A DNA stretch of 64,000 nt. It comes from Panonychus citri (lineage: Eukaryota; Arthropoda; Arachnida; Trombidiformes; Tetranychidae). This document shows, in pieces, positions 21,664-32,218 of this stretch. A model generated the notes under the pieces. That model saw only the letters and a program-made list of their open reading frames with translations, was not told the origin of the DNA and did not search any database. Location of the stretch: positions 1 to 64,000 of the forward strand of contig NW_026515440.1 in NCBI RefSeq assembly GCF_014898815.1. Direction: 5' to 3'. Position 1 is the first letter of the stretch. Each line of letters begins with the position of its first letter. The translations under genes were made by a program, and so were the position numbers.

Positions 21664-22071
21664 GAGTCAGTGAAGACTCGAGTGAACTCCAACGAATTAT
21701 AATCAATCAGGCCCGAATTAGCATTGAACTCTGACTTAAATAGATTCAAACTAAACATAAAAGTGTGACACTGAATCAGTGAAGATTCAATAACCATCAG
21801 AGCTTAATAAGAATCAGTGAAGATTCAAATTGAGTGTTGAGCGAGCCAGTAAAAATTCAATCGAACCCTAAACCTGAATCAGTGAAGATTCACGCTGAGT
21901 TTGAAGTTCAATCTGAATCAGTGAAGATTCTAATTGAACGAAAAAGGTAAAACAGAATCAGTGAAGATTCAGTACCCCCTTCAAACAACAAGAGTCAGTG
22001 AGGACTCATCTAACCTAAACTATCACCCTTCTCCACAAATAAGAACAATAATTCAGAATCAGTGAAGATTA
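21664..22071 (+). repeat. Array of covarying hairpins in the retroelement leader
   Basis: Nine units of GAATC-AGTGAA-GATTC type occur at 21664, 21773, 21811, 21843 (decayed), 21876, 21915, 21955, 21992 and 22056. Stem changes are compensated: GAGTC pairs with GACTC at 21664 and 21992, while the loop stays AGTGAA or AGTGAG. The LTR has a related unit with stem ATTTGATC/GATCAAAT. Stem covariation with a fixed loop points to selected RNA structure, for example a Gag-binding packaging signal. That function is inferred. Confidence 0.75.
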
Positions 22072-22581
22072 TAATCAATCACTCAGTCACTGAGCCAGTT
22101 AACCCATCGATTAAACTCTAAATTGACATTCAATAAAACAACGAACTCGTATCGACCTTCGCGTACTAATCAACGATTAACAATATCAACAATAATTGTA
22201 AGCACTCAAATTCATCTAATAACATTGAGTCAACAGTTACCATTTACCCAAATAATAAATAATAAGTTAAATCATTATTCCAATTAAACAAACAACAAGC
22301 TGAACCAAGTTCTGAAAATCATAACGATAGAAATTGAACCAGTTGAGATTCGTCTTTACCATTCAACTTGACTTGATAACGATTACATTCAACGATTCAC
22401 CTCTATTCAATCTAATTATTCATTGACTTTAAATAACCTTAACACCTTTTAACATTAAAATAAAGTTATTACTCATCAATTAGTTACTCCAATCATAAAC
22501 TATAACTAGATTAAAATTAATCATAAACATATGAACAATCATAAAGTTTTACTATCCTTTGACTAACATCATTAGATCGAA

Positions 22582-25500
22582 ATGTCAGTACCTCCTACTG
22601 CACCGTCATTATCATCAACACCTAATCAGGAATTCAATCAACCAACTCCTTCAGTTATGAACATTAATCTTTCTAACCTTTTAAAGAACCATATAACTAT
22701 TGAACCTTTCAGGGGAGATAATGAGGATGTAGTTGATTGGTTAGTCCAATTTGAATTTGCTTCTCAAGCTCTAGGCTTAAACGCAACCGAAATGTTTAAA
22801 ATAATTCCATTTTACCTTCAAGGTTCAGCTCGTCGTTGGTACAACTTGACCGTTAGTTCATTTGGACCAGCGAATAAGCCAACGACTTATGAACAGCTTA
22901 GAGAATGCATGATAACTGGACTCTGTCCAGCAGATTACCGCACTCATCTCTCTCAACAGCTTCATAATAGCAAGCAAAAACCAGGCCAACCAACAACTAG
23001 TTTCATTTATGAAATTCAAGAGCTTTGCTCTCGAATGAACAGTCAAATGCCTGAGAACTTAATGATTAGTTTTATCTCTGAACGATTCTTACCACAGATC
23101 AAATTCGTCACCACCTTACAAAATCCAAAGTCACTGAGTGAATTAATCGAGGCAGCCAAATTAGCTGACAAGGCCTTAGTTAATGGTGAGGTCAAGCCTA
23201 ATCATAATTTTAGCCTCGAGTCTAATTCATCAAATGCAATTGAAAGCAAATTGTTGAACACTTTGAATCAATTACAATCAAAATTTGATCAATTAGAAGA
23301 AAAGTTAAATACATTTACTGCTAAAGCCTTCAATCAGAATCGAGTCACTTGCAACTTTTGCGGTCATCGCGGCCACACCGAAGAAAATTGTCGCCACCGA
23401 ATGGCAGCAATTCAAGCCAATAACTTTCAGCCAATTAGCAGTCAACTGACTCAACCAGCTCAGTCAAACCAACAGAACTTACCATTGCAATCTAATACTA
23501 TGCAATCACAAGATCAATCGATTCAGCCTAATCAACCACAAGTCAATCAACAAGCCTCACCAGCCCAGATCAATCAACAACCGTTCTACAATCGTAGTAA
23601 ACGGAGAGACAATAGAAATTATCAAAATCGTTCTAATAATGATCGAAACTGGAGAGAGAGAAATGAGAACAGGCAAAGAGAGAATCCCTCTAACCAGCAA
23701 GAGCAAACAAATCAAGGTCCTCAAATTAGAACTATCACTAAAGTTGATTATGATGCAGAAGATGATGATTACACTAGTGAAGAGGAAGAGCCTCAGGTCT
23801 CAGCCATTTGCTCGATCTACAAGAAAAAGCTAATCCATCAACAGATTAAAGTTGATAATCATAGAGTTGAAGCCATGTTCGACACTGGCTCTGACATGAC
23901 CCTGATTACGAAACAATTAGTTGAGCAATTGAAACTGAATTTAGAACCATATAAAGGTCCAACTCCCCTAGCGGCCAATGATAAGCCAATTCAAATCTTA
24001 GGTCAAGTCGATATTACAATTAAGATCAGTGACAATAGTTCAGCCCTATTGATAGTAACTACAGTCCAAGTAATCGAGCGATTACCCAAACAATTTAGTG
24101 TCCTAATAGGTCAAGATGTTATGTCAAAGGCTAATATAGTGATTGATTGTTCGGCCGGTAGGGTACATATTAATAGTCAACCAATAAAACAAGTTGACAC
24201 TGAAGTAACTAAGAAAAGTGAAACAACTGAAACAATTGAAACAACTGAAGCAAGTGAAAGTGAATCATCTACTATCGATATCGACAACATCGACCGTTCC
24301 ATCACCATCGATATTGACAGTGAAGTCAGTGATAGTGATAAAGATAAATTGTACGACCTTTGCAACGAATTTCGGGACGTCTTCGCTACGAACCAACGTG
24401 AGATTGGCCGTTCAAGCCTGTTCACCCATTCCATCGATACCGATAATCATCCTCCAATTGCTTGTGCTCCTTACACTCAAGGTGCTGCCAAAAGGGAAAT
24501 AACTAAGGCCCTAATAGATGAGATGCTCCTAGACGATATTATCGTTGAGTCTTCCTCTCCCTGGTCATCCCCTGTTGTCTTAGTTAGCAAGAAAACCAAG
24601 GATTGGAGACTTTGTGTTGATTATCGTAAATTGAATGCGATCACCAAGAAAGATCGATATCCGATTCCCGATATTAACACCTCACTCGATTGTCTCCAAG
24701 GTGCAAAGTATTTCAGCTTACTTGATCTTCGAAGTGGCTACCATCAAGTCGAATTAAACCCAGTCGATCGAATTAAAAGTGCCTTTGTAACAACATTTGG
24801 AATGTACGAGTACAAAGTGATGCCCTTTGGCCTCTGCAACGCCCCCGCCACTTTCCAGCGATTAATGGACGTTTGCCTGGCTGGCCTCAAATACAATTCT
24901 TGTCTCGTTTACATCGACGATATTATCATATTCAGTCGAACCATGAATGAGCATTTCAATCGATTACGATCAGTCTTCAACAGATTGAGAACCGCCGGAC
25001 TGACCCTCAAGCCCGAGAAGTGTACCTTCTTTAAAAAGAAAATTCTTTATCTTGGCTATGTCATCAGTGAAGATGGGCAAGAACCAGATCCTGAGAAGAT
25101 AAGGACAATCCGTGATTACCCGATTCCGTTAACACTTCGAGATGTCCGAGCTTTTGTTGCACTTTGCTCATATTATCGAAAATTCATTCGCGATTTCGCT
25201 AAGATCGCTCGCCCTCTCACTCAACTGACACGAAAAGAAGCACCTTTCATTTGGGGCTCCGATGAACATGAGTCCTTTGAACAACTAAAAAAGTTACTCT
25301 GCTCCACTCATGTCCTCGAACACTTCGATCCAAATCGACCAATTCAATTAAGAACCGATGCTTCTGATTTTGGATTAGGTGCGATTCTCCTCCAGCGCCA
25401 CGATAATAAATGGAAGCCAATCGCCTACGCCAGTCGACAATTACAAGGAGCCGAAGTCAATTACCCGATCCCCGATAAAGAATGTCTCGCCATCATTTAC

Positions 25501-28500
25501 GCCGTAGAAAAATTCCGTCCCTACCTCGAAGGATCCAAATTCGAGATCATTACTGACCATTGTGCCTTGTGCTTTTTAAGGTCAAAGGCTAAACTTCCTC
25601 CTCGCCTTATGCGTTACTCCATAACCTTACAATCGTTTGATTTCACTATCATTTACAAGTCTGGAAAAACTCACACTGATGCTGATTGTCTGAGCCGTTA
25701 CCCGACTCATGATCCTGAATTTAACGATAAAGATGAACAATTTGAACAAGGTGATGAGATCTTCACCTTATTAATTCAAGAGGACTCCAAAGAAACGAGT
25801 AAACTAATTGCTGAACAACATAGCGACCCCTTTATTCAAATGAAAATGAATCAACTGTCAAATTTGGACTCTCTGGATAAACTAACTAAAACTAAACTTG
25901 TTAATAATCATCGTATTAGAAATGGGTTACTAGAGAGAAAAATTATAACCGAATATGGTAACCGATGGGTCCAAGTGGTGCCCGAGACTCTAATTGATGA
26001 ACTGTTGAAATCTTATCATCATGATCCAATTGGAGGTCATTGTGGAGTCTATCAGACTTACAATCGTGTTCGTCAACGATATTATTGGCCAAAAATGCAC
26101 CAGGTGATAACAAATTACATCAAAAATTGTCGCGATTGCCAATTTAATAAACAAACAAAAGTCGATGCACCAATGAAATCAATTCATGTTGGTAGACCTT
26201 TCGAGAAACTCGGAATCGACATAGTTGGTCCATTACCATTTTCATCAGGAAAGAAATACATCATTGTGGCCACTGATTACTTTACTCGGTGGGTGGAGAC
26301 GAAGGCGCTCACTCACAAGACCGCCTCGGTAACTGCAAAATTCCTGATCGAAAACATCGTTGCTCGCCACGGTTGCCCCGCCTCTATCCTATCTGATCAA
26401 GGTACCAATTTCACCTCATCAATAATTCAGAAACTCAGTGAATTTATGACTTCCCGCTGGCAATTTTCCACCGCCTATCACCCTCAAACCAATGGATTAA
26501 CCGAGCGCGTCAACCGAACCCTTTGCCAAATGTTAATTCACTATTGTCAAGAAAATAAATCGAAATGGACTCAAATGCTACCCCTAATTACCTTCGCTTA
26601 CAATACAGCAGCGAACAGCAGTACAAGAGCTTCCCCATTTTATCTCATCTATGGTCGAGAAGCCAATTTCCCCGTCGACATCAACCTCTCACCCACCAGT
26701 GACCAAACCAACATTGATGATTACACTAAATTCATCATCAACGAATGGAAAACTATCAGAGATCAATCGAAAATCTTCTCTCTCGAAGCTAAAGAAAAAC
26801 AAACAGCTTATCATGATTCAAAATCCAAGATTGTGAATTTCGAAATCGGTGAAAAGGTTCTCTACAAGAAAAACATTCGAACCGACAAATTAGACACCAG
26901 AAAAGAGGGACCGTTTTCCATCATTGATAAAATAGGAGAAACAACTTACATCATCAAGAATGATGATCACGAAATTCGAGCCCATGCCTCTCAATTATCA
27001 AAGTTTAATTCAAGAGATCGCAGGTCTCGATCACTGTCGCCCTCTCATCTCAACAAACAGATGATGATACTCATCATTCTCTTTCTGATGAGCTTCGTTT
27101 CCGGGACTGAATATGGTGCTGACGTGATCTGGAGAGCTACGAAGCATAAGATAATAAATGGACGTAAAAATGTAAATTACACGATAATCATACAGAATCC
27201 ATGCTTACAAATTAAATCGCCCATACATGGAAGCTTGAGCATTGACGCAGATAAGTGTGAGATCGATAATCAGGGACCGGTCAACAAATTTGCCTGCAAA
27301 AGACTCATAAAGGAAGCACCGAAGTGTGGAGAGGAGCTAAAATGGTTTTGTGGCCTAAAACCATATAATAGAGAAGATATATTTGAGCTAGCACGACAAC
27401 ACTGTGAATCTTATGTTGAAAATCAACTTACACTTTCACTTTTTGGATCAAATATAACACAGAAAAGAAGAAAAAAAAGAGTAATATTTTCAACTCTTCT
27501 AATAGGATCGTTAGCTGTAATTGGGTTCGGTACAATTAAGAATTGGATCTTCCAATCACCAAATTATGATTTGTTAACAACAGCCTCAAATCTAACCTAC
27601 GAGGTATTAAATAACCATCAAAATAACCTCAAGCACATCGCAGATCAGATCCTTTCAACGAACACTCGACTAGATGAGTTAGAGCAAATGATCCCAATCA
27701 CCTCTCTCCAATCAGCCACTGTTGTTTATCAAACACAACGAATCAACGAAATCATGAGAGAAACCAGAGTCGCAATGGAAAATGGGGAAAAGATACCGGA
27801 AAGCTTATTGAACTTTTTCAAAGTAGAGTTACCATGTGGGAAAAGTTGCCCCTTAAGCTCCATGGAAAATTGCAAAGTAACTTTCAAAACTATCAACAAA
27901 ACGATCCTCGTCAAGTTATTATTCAGAGTCGATAATTATGCTGACGATCTCATCATTCACAAAGTTGATCCTTTCACCTTAATTCAAGAAGTAAACAACA
28001 CTGAAATCTGTATCAAGAATTATGTTGGCCCGAAGTTTATCGTGGTAAACACCACCTCGAAGCCACCTGAAATGTGTGAAGTAACCGAAGATGATTTTGC
28101 ATCGAAAAAACTAAATTTTGATACGGGAAAATTCTGTCACAAAGTGCCTGAGGCCGGATTATGGAAATTATCAGATTGTGTTCAAATTGGCTCCTACAAC
28201 TTTCAAATTAAAAAACCCCAAACGAAAATCGTTAACGAAGATTTTTTCGTCTATTGTTATGGCCACAATCTCACCATTTTTAACATCACCCGACCTTGTC
28301 CAAACCAAGTACTGAAAATATCCCGCTCAATGTCCTTTCAGATCGGTCAAACCTCGTATACATCCAACGACCTAACATTCACACATGAGAAAGACGTGAC
28401 TTCCTGGTCAACAACAATCAATTGGCAATTATCACCCTACGATTATGAGCGAATAAAATTAGAACCAGAAAAGTTAGAATTGCTCAAAAATGTAGTTATC

Positions 28501-28755
28501 GAAGCTCAACGTCAAACCAACGAATCTTGGTTCACGTACTTAAAACGTGACGCTTTTAACCTCTTTCTCGGACTCATTTCCCTTTCTATTCTCATCATGT
28601 TGATCCTCAAAATCGTCAAAATAATCTATCAACCTAGACCAACAGTTTACTCAATGATCACTGAGCCTGTCATCATAAGCAAAACTAAGAAAAAGAATAA
28701 GGATAAAACTTTCCCAATTAAGCCCGACTACATCCCAATTAACCAATTATTCTAA
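22582..28755 (+). CDS. Gag-Pol-Env polyprotein (single frame)
   Basis: 2057 codons without interruption. Residues about 45-190 are a retrotransposon Gag core. A CX2CX4HX4C zinc knuckle starts at 257. The aspartic protease DTGS is at 434. Reverse transcriptase YIDD is near 777, and RNase H begins around D926. Integrase has an HHCC zinc domain from about 1146 and catalytic D1213, D1272 and E1308 (35 residues between the last two). An envelope segment follows in the same frame: hydrophobic signal near 1494, a basic RRKKR cleavage site near 1630 with a hydrophobic stretch after it, several N-glycosylation sites, and a membrane anchor near 1994. Gypsy-like elements usually separate these by frameshift or splicing, so a fused frame is unusual. 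All visible catalytic residues are present. Confidence 0.9.
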   Translation: MSVPPTAPSLSSTPNQEFNQPTPSVMNINLSNLLKNHITIEPFRGDNEDVVDWLVQFEFASQALGLNATEMFKIIPFYLQGSARRWYNLTVSSFGPANKPTTYEQLRECMITGLCPADYRTHLSQQLHNSKQKPGQPTTSFIYEIQELCSRMNSQMPENLMISFISERFLPQIKFVTTLQNPKSLSELIEAAKLADKALVNGEVKPNHNFSLESNSSNAIESKLLNTLNQLQSKFDQLEEKLNTFTAKAFNQNRVTCNFCGHRGHTEENCRHRMAAIQANNFQPISSQLTQPAQSNQQNLPLQSNTMQSQDQSIQPNQPQVNQQASPAQINQQPFYNRSKRRDNRNYQNRSNNDRNWRERNENRQRENPSNQQEQTNQGPQIRTITKVDYDAEDDDYTSEEEEPQVSAICSIYKKKLIHQQIKVDNHRVEAMFDTGSDMTLITKQLVEQLKLNLEPYKGPTPLAANDKPIQILGQVDITIKISDNSSALLIVTTVQVIERLPKQFSVLIGQDVMSKANIVIDCSAGRVHINSQPIKQVDTEVTKKSETTETIETTEASESESSTIDIDNIDRSITIDIDSEVSDSDKDKLYDLCNEFRDVFATNQREIGRSSLFTHSIDTDNHPPIACAPYTQGAAKREITKALIDEMLLDDIIVESSSPWSSPVVLVSKKTKDWRLCVDYRKLNAITKKDRYPIPDINTSLDCLQGAKYFSLLDLRSGYHQVELNPVDRIKSAFVTTFGMYEYKVMPFGLCNAPATFQRLMDVCLAGLKYNSCLVYIDDIIIFSRTMNEHFNRLRSVFNRLRTAGLTLKPEKCTFFKKKILYLGYVISEDGQEPDPEKIRTIRDYPIPLTLRDVRAFVALCSYYRKFIRDFAKIARPLTQLTRKEAPFIWGSDEHESFEQLKKLLCSTHVLEHFDPNRPIQLRTDASDFGLGAILLQRHDNKWKPIAYASRQLQGAEVNYPIPDKECLAIIYAVEKFRPYLEGSKFEIITDHCALCFLRSKAKLPPRLMRYSITLQSFDFTIIYKSGKTHTDADCLSRYPTHDPEFNDKDEQFEQGDEIFTLLIQEDSKETSKLIAEQHSDPFIQMKMNQLSNLDSLDKLTKTKLVNNHRIRNGLLERKIITEYGNRWVQVVPETLIDELLKSYHHDPIGGHCGVYQTYNRVRQRYYWPKMHQVITNYIKNCRDCQFNKQTKVDAPMKSIHVGRPFEKLGIDIVGPLPFSSGKKYIIVATDYFTRWVETKALTHKTASVTAKFLIENIVARHGCPASILSDQGTNFTSSIIQKLSEFMTSRWQFSTAYHPQTNGLTERVNRTLCQMLIHYCQENKSKWTQMLPLITFAYNTAANSSTRASPFYLIYGREANFPVDINLSPTSDQTNIDDYTKFIINEWKTIRDQSKIFSLEAKEKQTAYHDSKSKIVNFEIGEKVLYKKNIRTDKLDTRKEGPFSIIDKIGETTYIIKNDDHEIRAHASQLSKFNSRDRRSRSLSPSHLNKQMMILIILFLMSFVSGTEYGADVIWRATKHKIINGRKNVNYTIIIQNPCLQIKSPIHGSLSIDADKCEIDNQGPVNKFACKRLIKEAPKCGEELKWFCGLKPYNREDIFELARQHCESYVENQLTLSLFGSNITQKRRKKRVIFSTLLIGSLAVIGFGTIKNWIFQSPNYDLLTTASNLTYEVLNNHQNNLKHIADQILSTNTRLDELEQMIPITSLQSATVVYQTQRINEIMRETRVAMENGEKIPESLLNFFKVELPCGKSCPLSSMENCKVTFKTINKTILVKLLFRVDNYADDLIIHKVDPFTLIQEVNNTEICIKNYVGPKFIVVNTTSKPPEMCEVTEDDFASKKLNFDTGKFCHKVPEAGLWKLSDCVQIGSYNFQIKKPQTKIVNEDFFVYCYGHNLTIFNITRPCPNQVLKISRSMSFQIGQTSYTSNDLTFTHEKDVTSWSTTINWQLSPYDYERIKLEPEKLELLKNVVIEAQRQTNESWFTYLKRDAFNLFLGLISLSILIMLILKIVKIIYQPRPTVYSMITEPVIISKTKKKNKDKTFPIKPDYIPINQLF

Positions 28756-28786
28756 TTTCAAGTTTATTTTATTTTCCCTTTATTAG

Positions 28787-29920
28787 ATGCCCGGTGATAA
28801 TTCTCCTTTCCTCTTTATCACCAATATATTAATCTTGACTCGATACTTAAGAGGAGTATTTAACCAGTTCGGTGTTCCCATTTCCACTTCAATTAGGAAT
28901 AACAAAAATTTCACCGTACAATGTACTCAATTAGACAATAGAAAAATGGCCAAGGTAACGATTTCCGCTGGAAATCAAAAAGATTTAGATTACGGCTACC
29001 AAGAAACCAAGAAAATCCTGAAATTTTGCCCCATTGTATCTAAGTTAAGGGAAAAACATTGTGCAATTTGCTTCAGATATGCACACGAAACCCGCGATTG
29101 CACCTTCTGCGCTGCCTGTCTTGAGAATGGTCACCAAATAGCTCATTGTTCCTGGCTGAGAAAAGGTGAAGAGCCTCCACGAGTTAACCTCATCTCTACC
29201 GATGATCAACCTTCTTCAAAACGACGGAAAGTAAAAGAGAATCCCATCTTTTGGAAGAACGTCGGAAACTTAGACTTCAAGTTACTCGGGAAATTAAAGC
29301 CTATTGGAAAAGTTGGAGAAGAAAAGCCAACCCTCGCTATTGACACCGAAGGCATGGCCACTGACGGGAAAGCACTTTTCGTCACCCTCGCTGGCTGGTT
29401 CAGCAGCAATAGTCTTGGTGCTCAGGTTATCTATTCCGAGTATCTAAAAACCACGAATGTTACCCACTTGACTACCCCAATATCCAGCGTCCAATTACAA
29501 CAATTACAAGATGGAAAATCACTAGACGAGATAAAGGCAAACATTCTACTAGCCTGTGGCGAAAAACGAGTTCTCATATTCGATTCCGACGATAAAGAAC
29601 TAAAAAAGATAAATATAAGCGATGGTGATCTTAAGGAATGAAAAATCGAATTGGTCAATGTCCAGAAACTCTATGGAAAAATTTCATTAGAAAAACTAGT
29701 TAACTTCTTCTTTCCTCATTCAAAGGGGTTAAAAAGAGACTCGTATAATCCTCTCAACGGTCATAATCCAGGACTGGACTCATGTTTCACGATCAAATTG
29801 TATCGAAAGTACTTAGAACTAACCAAAGAAGGAAAACGCATTCCATTAGCCGATGATATAGGATCGATGTTAACGGCTAATCAAAACTACTCAAATTACA
29901 ATCACCTTTGTTATCTTTGA
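28787..29920 (+). pseudogene. Accessory ORF: double zinc knuckle plus DEDDh exonuclease, one stop
   Basis: Starts 32 nt after the polyprotein stop and ends just before the 3' LTR. Residues 92-105 and 108-121 are two CX2CX4HX4C knuckles. An exonuclease signature follows: LAIDTEGM (D186, E188), a second acidic motif RVLIFDSDDKELK (about D269), and HNPGLD (H326, D331). This is the DEDDh set of REXO/ISG20-type 3'-5' exonucleases. A TGA at 29639-29641 (codon 285) interrupts the frame between motifs II and III; the frame continues in phase on both sides. It could be a nonsense mutation, readthrough or recoding. Knuckles suggest nucleic-acid targeting. Substrate and role in the element are unknown. 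Confidence 0.7.
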
Positions 29921-29958
29921 ATGATCGCCGGTACTGCTCAAAAATGGTCATTCGGAGA

Positions 29959-30224
29959 TGTAATAAAATGTCAAAGAGATAGAGAGAGAGATTAAGTTAA
30001 TCATTTTATAACTTTGTTTTTCTCTTCTCTCTATCTCCTACCTGTAAGTCACCTTGGATATATTATTGTAAATAGAACAAAAAGAAATGATTTGTAAGTT
30101 AGTTAGAGACTAACTATTTGATCAGTGAAGATCAAATGCAACGAAGTTAATTAAACCAGAAAATAAAAAGTAATTATTATTTGATTGTGATTCTAACTGA
30201 AGTTTAATCCAATAAGTTCCAACA
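29959..30224 (+). repeat. 3' LTR
   Basis: Identical to the 5' LTR by eye, followed by the duplication AACTG. It includes the same AGTGAA-loop hairpin. Confidence 0.9.
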
Positions 30225-30229
30225 AACTG

Positions 30230-31030
30230 TTCTCACACTTGAAGATTTTATTCAAATCTTTCCTGACTTTAAACTTTGTAAAGATAATTATACTGTTCCT
30301 GTTAAATCATTCAAACCACTGAAAAAGATCACATTGAAGTGTTAAATCTTTATCTAAAACTTCAGTGAAACCATCAAGATATTGGAACAATAATGAAAGT
30401 GAAATTGAAGCATCTTTCTTTAATCAAATTGCTGAACTATCTTGTTAAGCTGGCTCTTTTTATTATAACCAGAAATAATAACTTCATAATTTATTCTACT
30501 CCTGTCTCACCACCAATTAATATTCGTTACATAGTTCTTTCTGGTGTTTTTTGAGAATTCAATCTTATAAAAATCTATAACTCTGATCCAAGAGACCTTC
30601 TACCTCCAGGTAGTTATTCTTCTGAATCATCATCAAGCTAACTTGAACAGTTATCACCTTGTTCATCAATTTCGTCAATATTATCAAACTTTACAACTTG
30701 TAGTACAACAACTGTAGAGTCAACATATTCATTACTAAACTCTGAAAGTGAATCTGAAAGTGAACCGGGATTTATTCCTATACGTTGGACTGAAGCTGAT
30801 TTTCAAGGTTACAGAGAAGCATTATCTGAATCTACTGCATCTGGAAGATCATCAACTTCATTATTACTTTGGTCTTACCACCCTCCTCGTGAAACCTCTC
30901 CTGTTACATCGACAATTTCCAGTTGGTCTGAACTAAATTAATCAATCACCAATTCGTCTAATCCATCACCTGCACCAACATTTGATTGAGGTATGTCTCT
31001 CGTAAGTTCGAAAATTTTGACCACAAGGCA
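30230..31030 (+). pseudogene. Polinton coding remnants, unrecognised
   Basis: Short plus-strand frames with acidic or Ser-rich character are broken by many stops, for example the SESESEPGF segment near 30750. I can name no family. The position directly downstream of the retroelement insertion suggests an original Polinton gene decayed or split here. Confidence 0.3.
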
Positions 31031-31044
31031 GGATGTAACTGTTC

Positions 31045-31845
31045 ACGTTTAGCCTTAGCTTTAGAAGTCGTAAACAGAGAGACTAAATGGAGAAATGATA
31101 TGCTATAAAAAAATTAATTATGGAGTTTTACATTCACATCGTACAGCGAGAAATCTACTGGTAACTGAAAGAAAATTACTTGCTACATAGAGAAAAACCA
31201 ATGCTGAACTAAGATTGAGATTGGCTCCACAAGCAGTAATTATCAAAGAATACAAAGACCATAGAGAAAAGTTTGCTCCATCTTACCAAACTATTGAGAA
31301 TCTCTTCAAATATATTTCATTGTTGGAAGATTTCATTCAAACAAATACAGCTCCTTTTTATGTCGATATGGAACGTCTTACCAAGAAAAGAAAACTCGAT
31401 TAATACTAATTGATATACATATTTTTTAAACAGAATGTTGCTTGAAAATGATACAGTTTATTCAACTACTTGTCTTAAATGTCCTGATGAATGTCAATAT
31501 TCACGATTAGCATTAGCTCTCGAAGTGGTTCACCGTAAAGTTTCTGAAAAACGCTTTACTTGTTGAACGAAACGCAAAACTTGAGAGACTTTTTCAATTT
31601 TTACTGCAAAGAATGATGAGATAAAAGCAGAAAATAAAGAATTACGAGTTAAAGTCTTTTCTAGAGATGCAACAATTAGAAAGTTGAACCATAATATAGC
31701 CAGAGCAGCAGACGTCATTTCAATTAATCAAGGGTTATACAATTACATTTCTATCCTAGAAAATTTTATCCACAAAAAAACACGGTCCCCAAGAAATTGT
31801 TTGTCAAAAAGAAATGGAAGGTATTCAAATTATTAAACGTATTTA
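31045..31845 (+). pseudogene. Tandem pair of related coiled-coil ORFs
   Basis: Two neighbouring remnants share a plan: a RLALALEVV start (about 31050 and 31507), a charged helical middle, then FKYISLLEDFI (about 31308) or YNYISILENFI (about 31740). The first ends intact with a KKRKLD tail at 31403. The second has frameshifts. They look like a duplicated accessory gene of the Polinton. No known domain is recognised. Confidence 0.4.
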
Positions 31846-31857
31846 ATCAATTTGTAA

Positions 31858-32218
31858 TCATTTGTTATCTGAACAATTGCGAAATTTATCAAAAAACAAT
31901 GTAACCTTTGGACAATATTCAAGAAACATTATACAGTAAAATCTAAATAACGTACTTAAATCCCCTTTTAATTTATTTTCCGTGTAATACCATCCATTAG
32001 GGCTATTTCTTTCGATAAAAGTTTCAATATGCTGGTGGTCTTCCGAATGAGTCAAAATAGACTGTCAATCCATTTTTCTGAGAAAAAATAGAAACCCAAT
32101 GACTTCCATCTTTCCATGATTCATCTAAATTGGCAATGATTTTGAATGGTTTAGGTAACAAGACATAAGGTAAGCGATTTTGTGGGAATACACCATAAAA
32201 ATCTTTATCCTTTTTCAT
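31858..32218 (-). pseudogene. Polinton adenovirus-type cysteine protease, inactivated
   Basis: The segment reads FYGVFPQNRLP, then GSHWVSIF (catalytic His), YFDSFGRPP (acidic residue), and after a frameshift near 32050, W-Y and FRFYCIMFL. That is the order of the Polinton/adenovirus maturation protease. Two defects are visible: the frameshift, and replacement of the expected Cys-Gly before the FYC segment by Phe-Arg (TTT AGA), so the nucleophile is missing. The protease would process capsid proteins. Confidence 0.7.

Larger units (their letters stand above)
21042..30224 (+). mobile_element. Young envelope-bearing Gypsy-type retroelement
   Basis: Two 266-bp LTRs, identical as far as I can read, begin TGTAATAAAATG and end CCAACA. 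The flanking 5-bp duplication is AACTG (21037-21041 and 30225-30229). Internal order is leader with hairpin array, a Gag-Pol-Env frame, and a zinc-knuckle/exonuclease ORF. The order protease, RT, RNase H, integrase places it in Gypsy/Metaviridae, and the envelope gives it an errantivirus-like layout. LTR identity implies a recent insertion. It sits inside the Polinton in plus orientation. No strong polypurine tract precedes the 3' LTR, which is odd. Confidence 0.9.

Noticed and set aside
21664..22071. CRISPR-like array reading of the repeated GAATCAGTGAAGATTC units
   Set aside because: Spacing is irregular, the units are short, covary, and lie in a eukaryotic retroelement leader.
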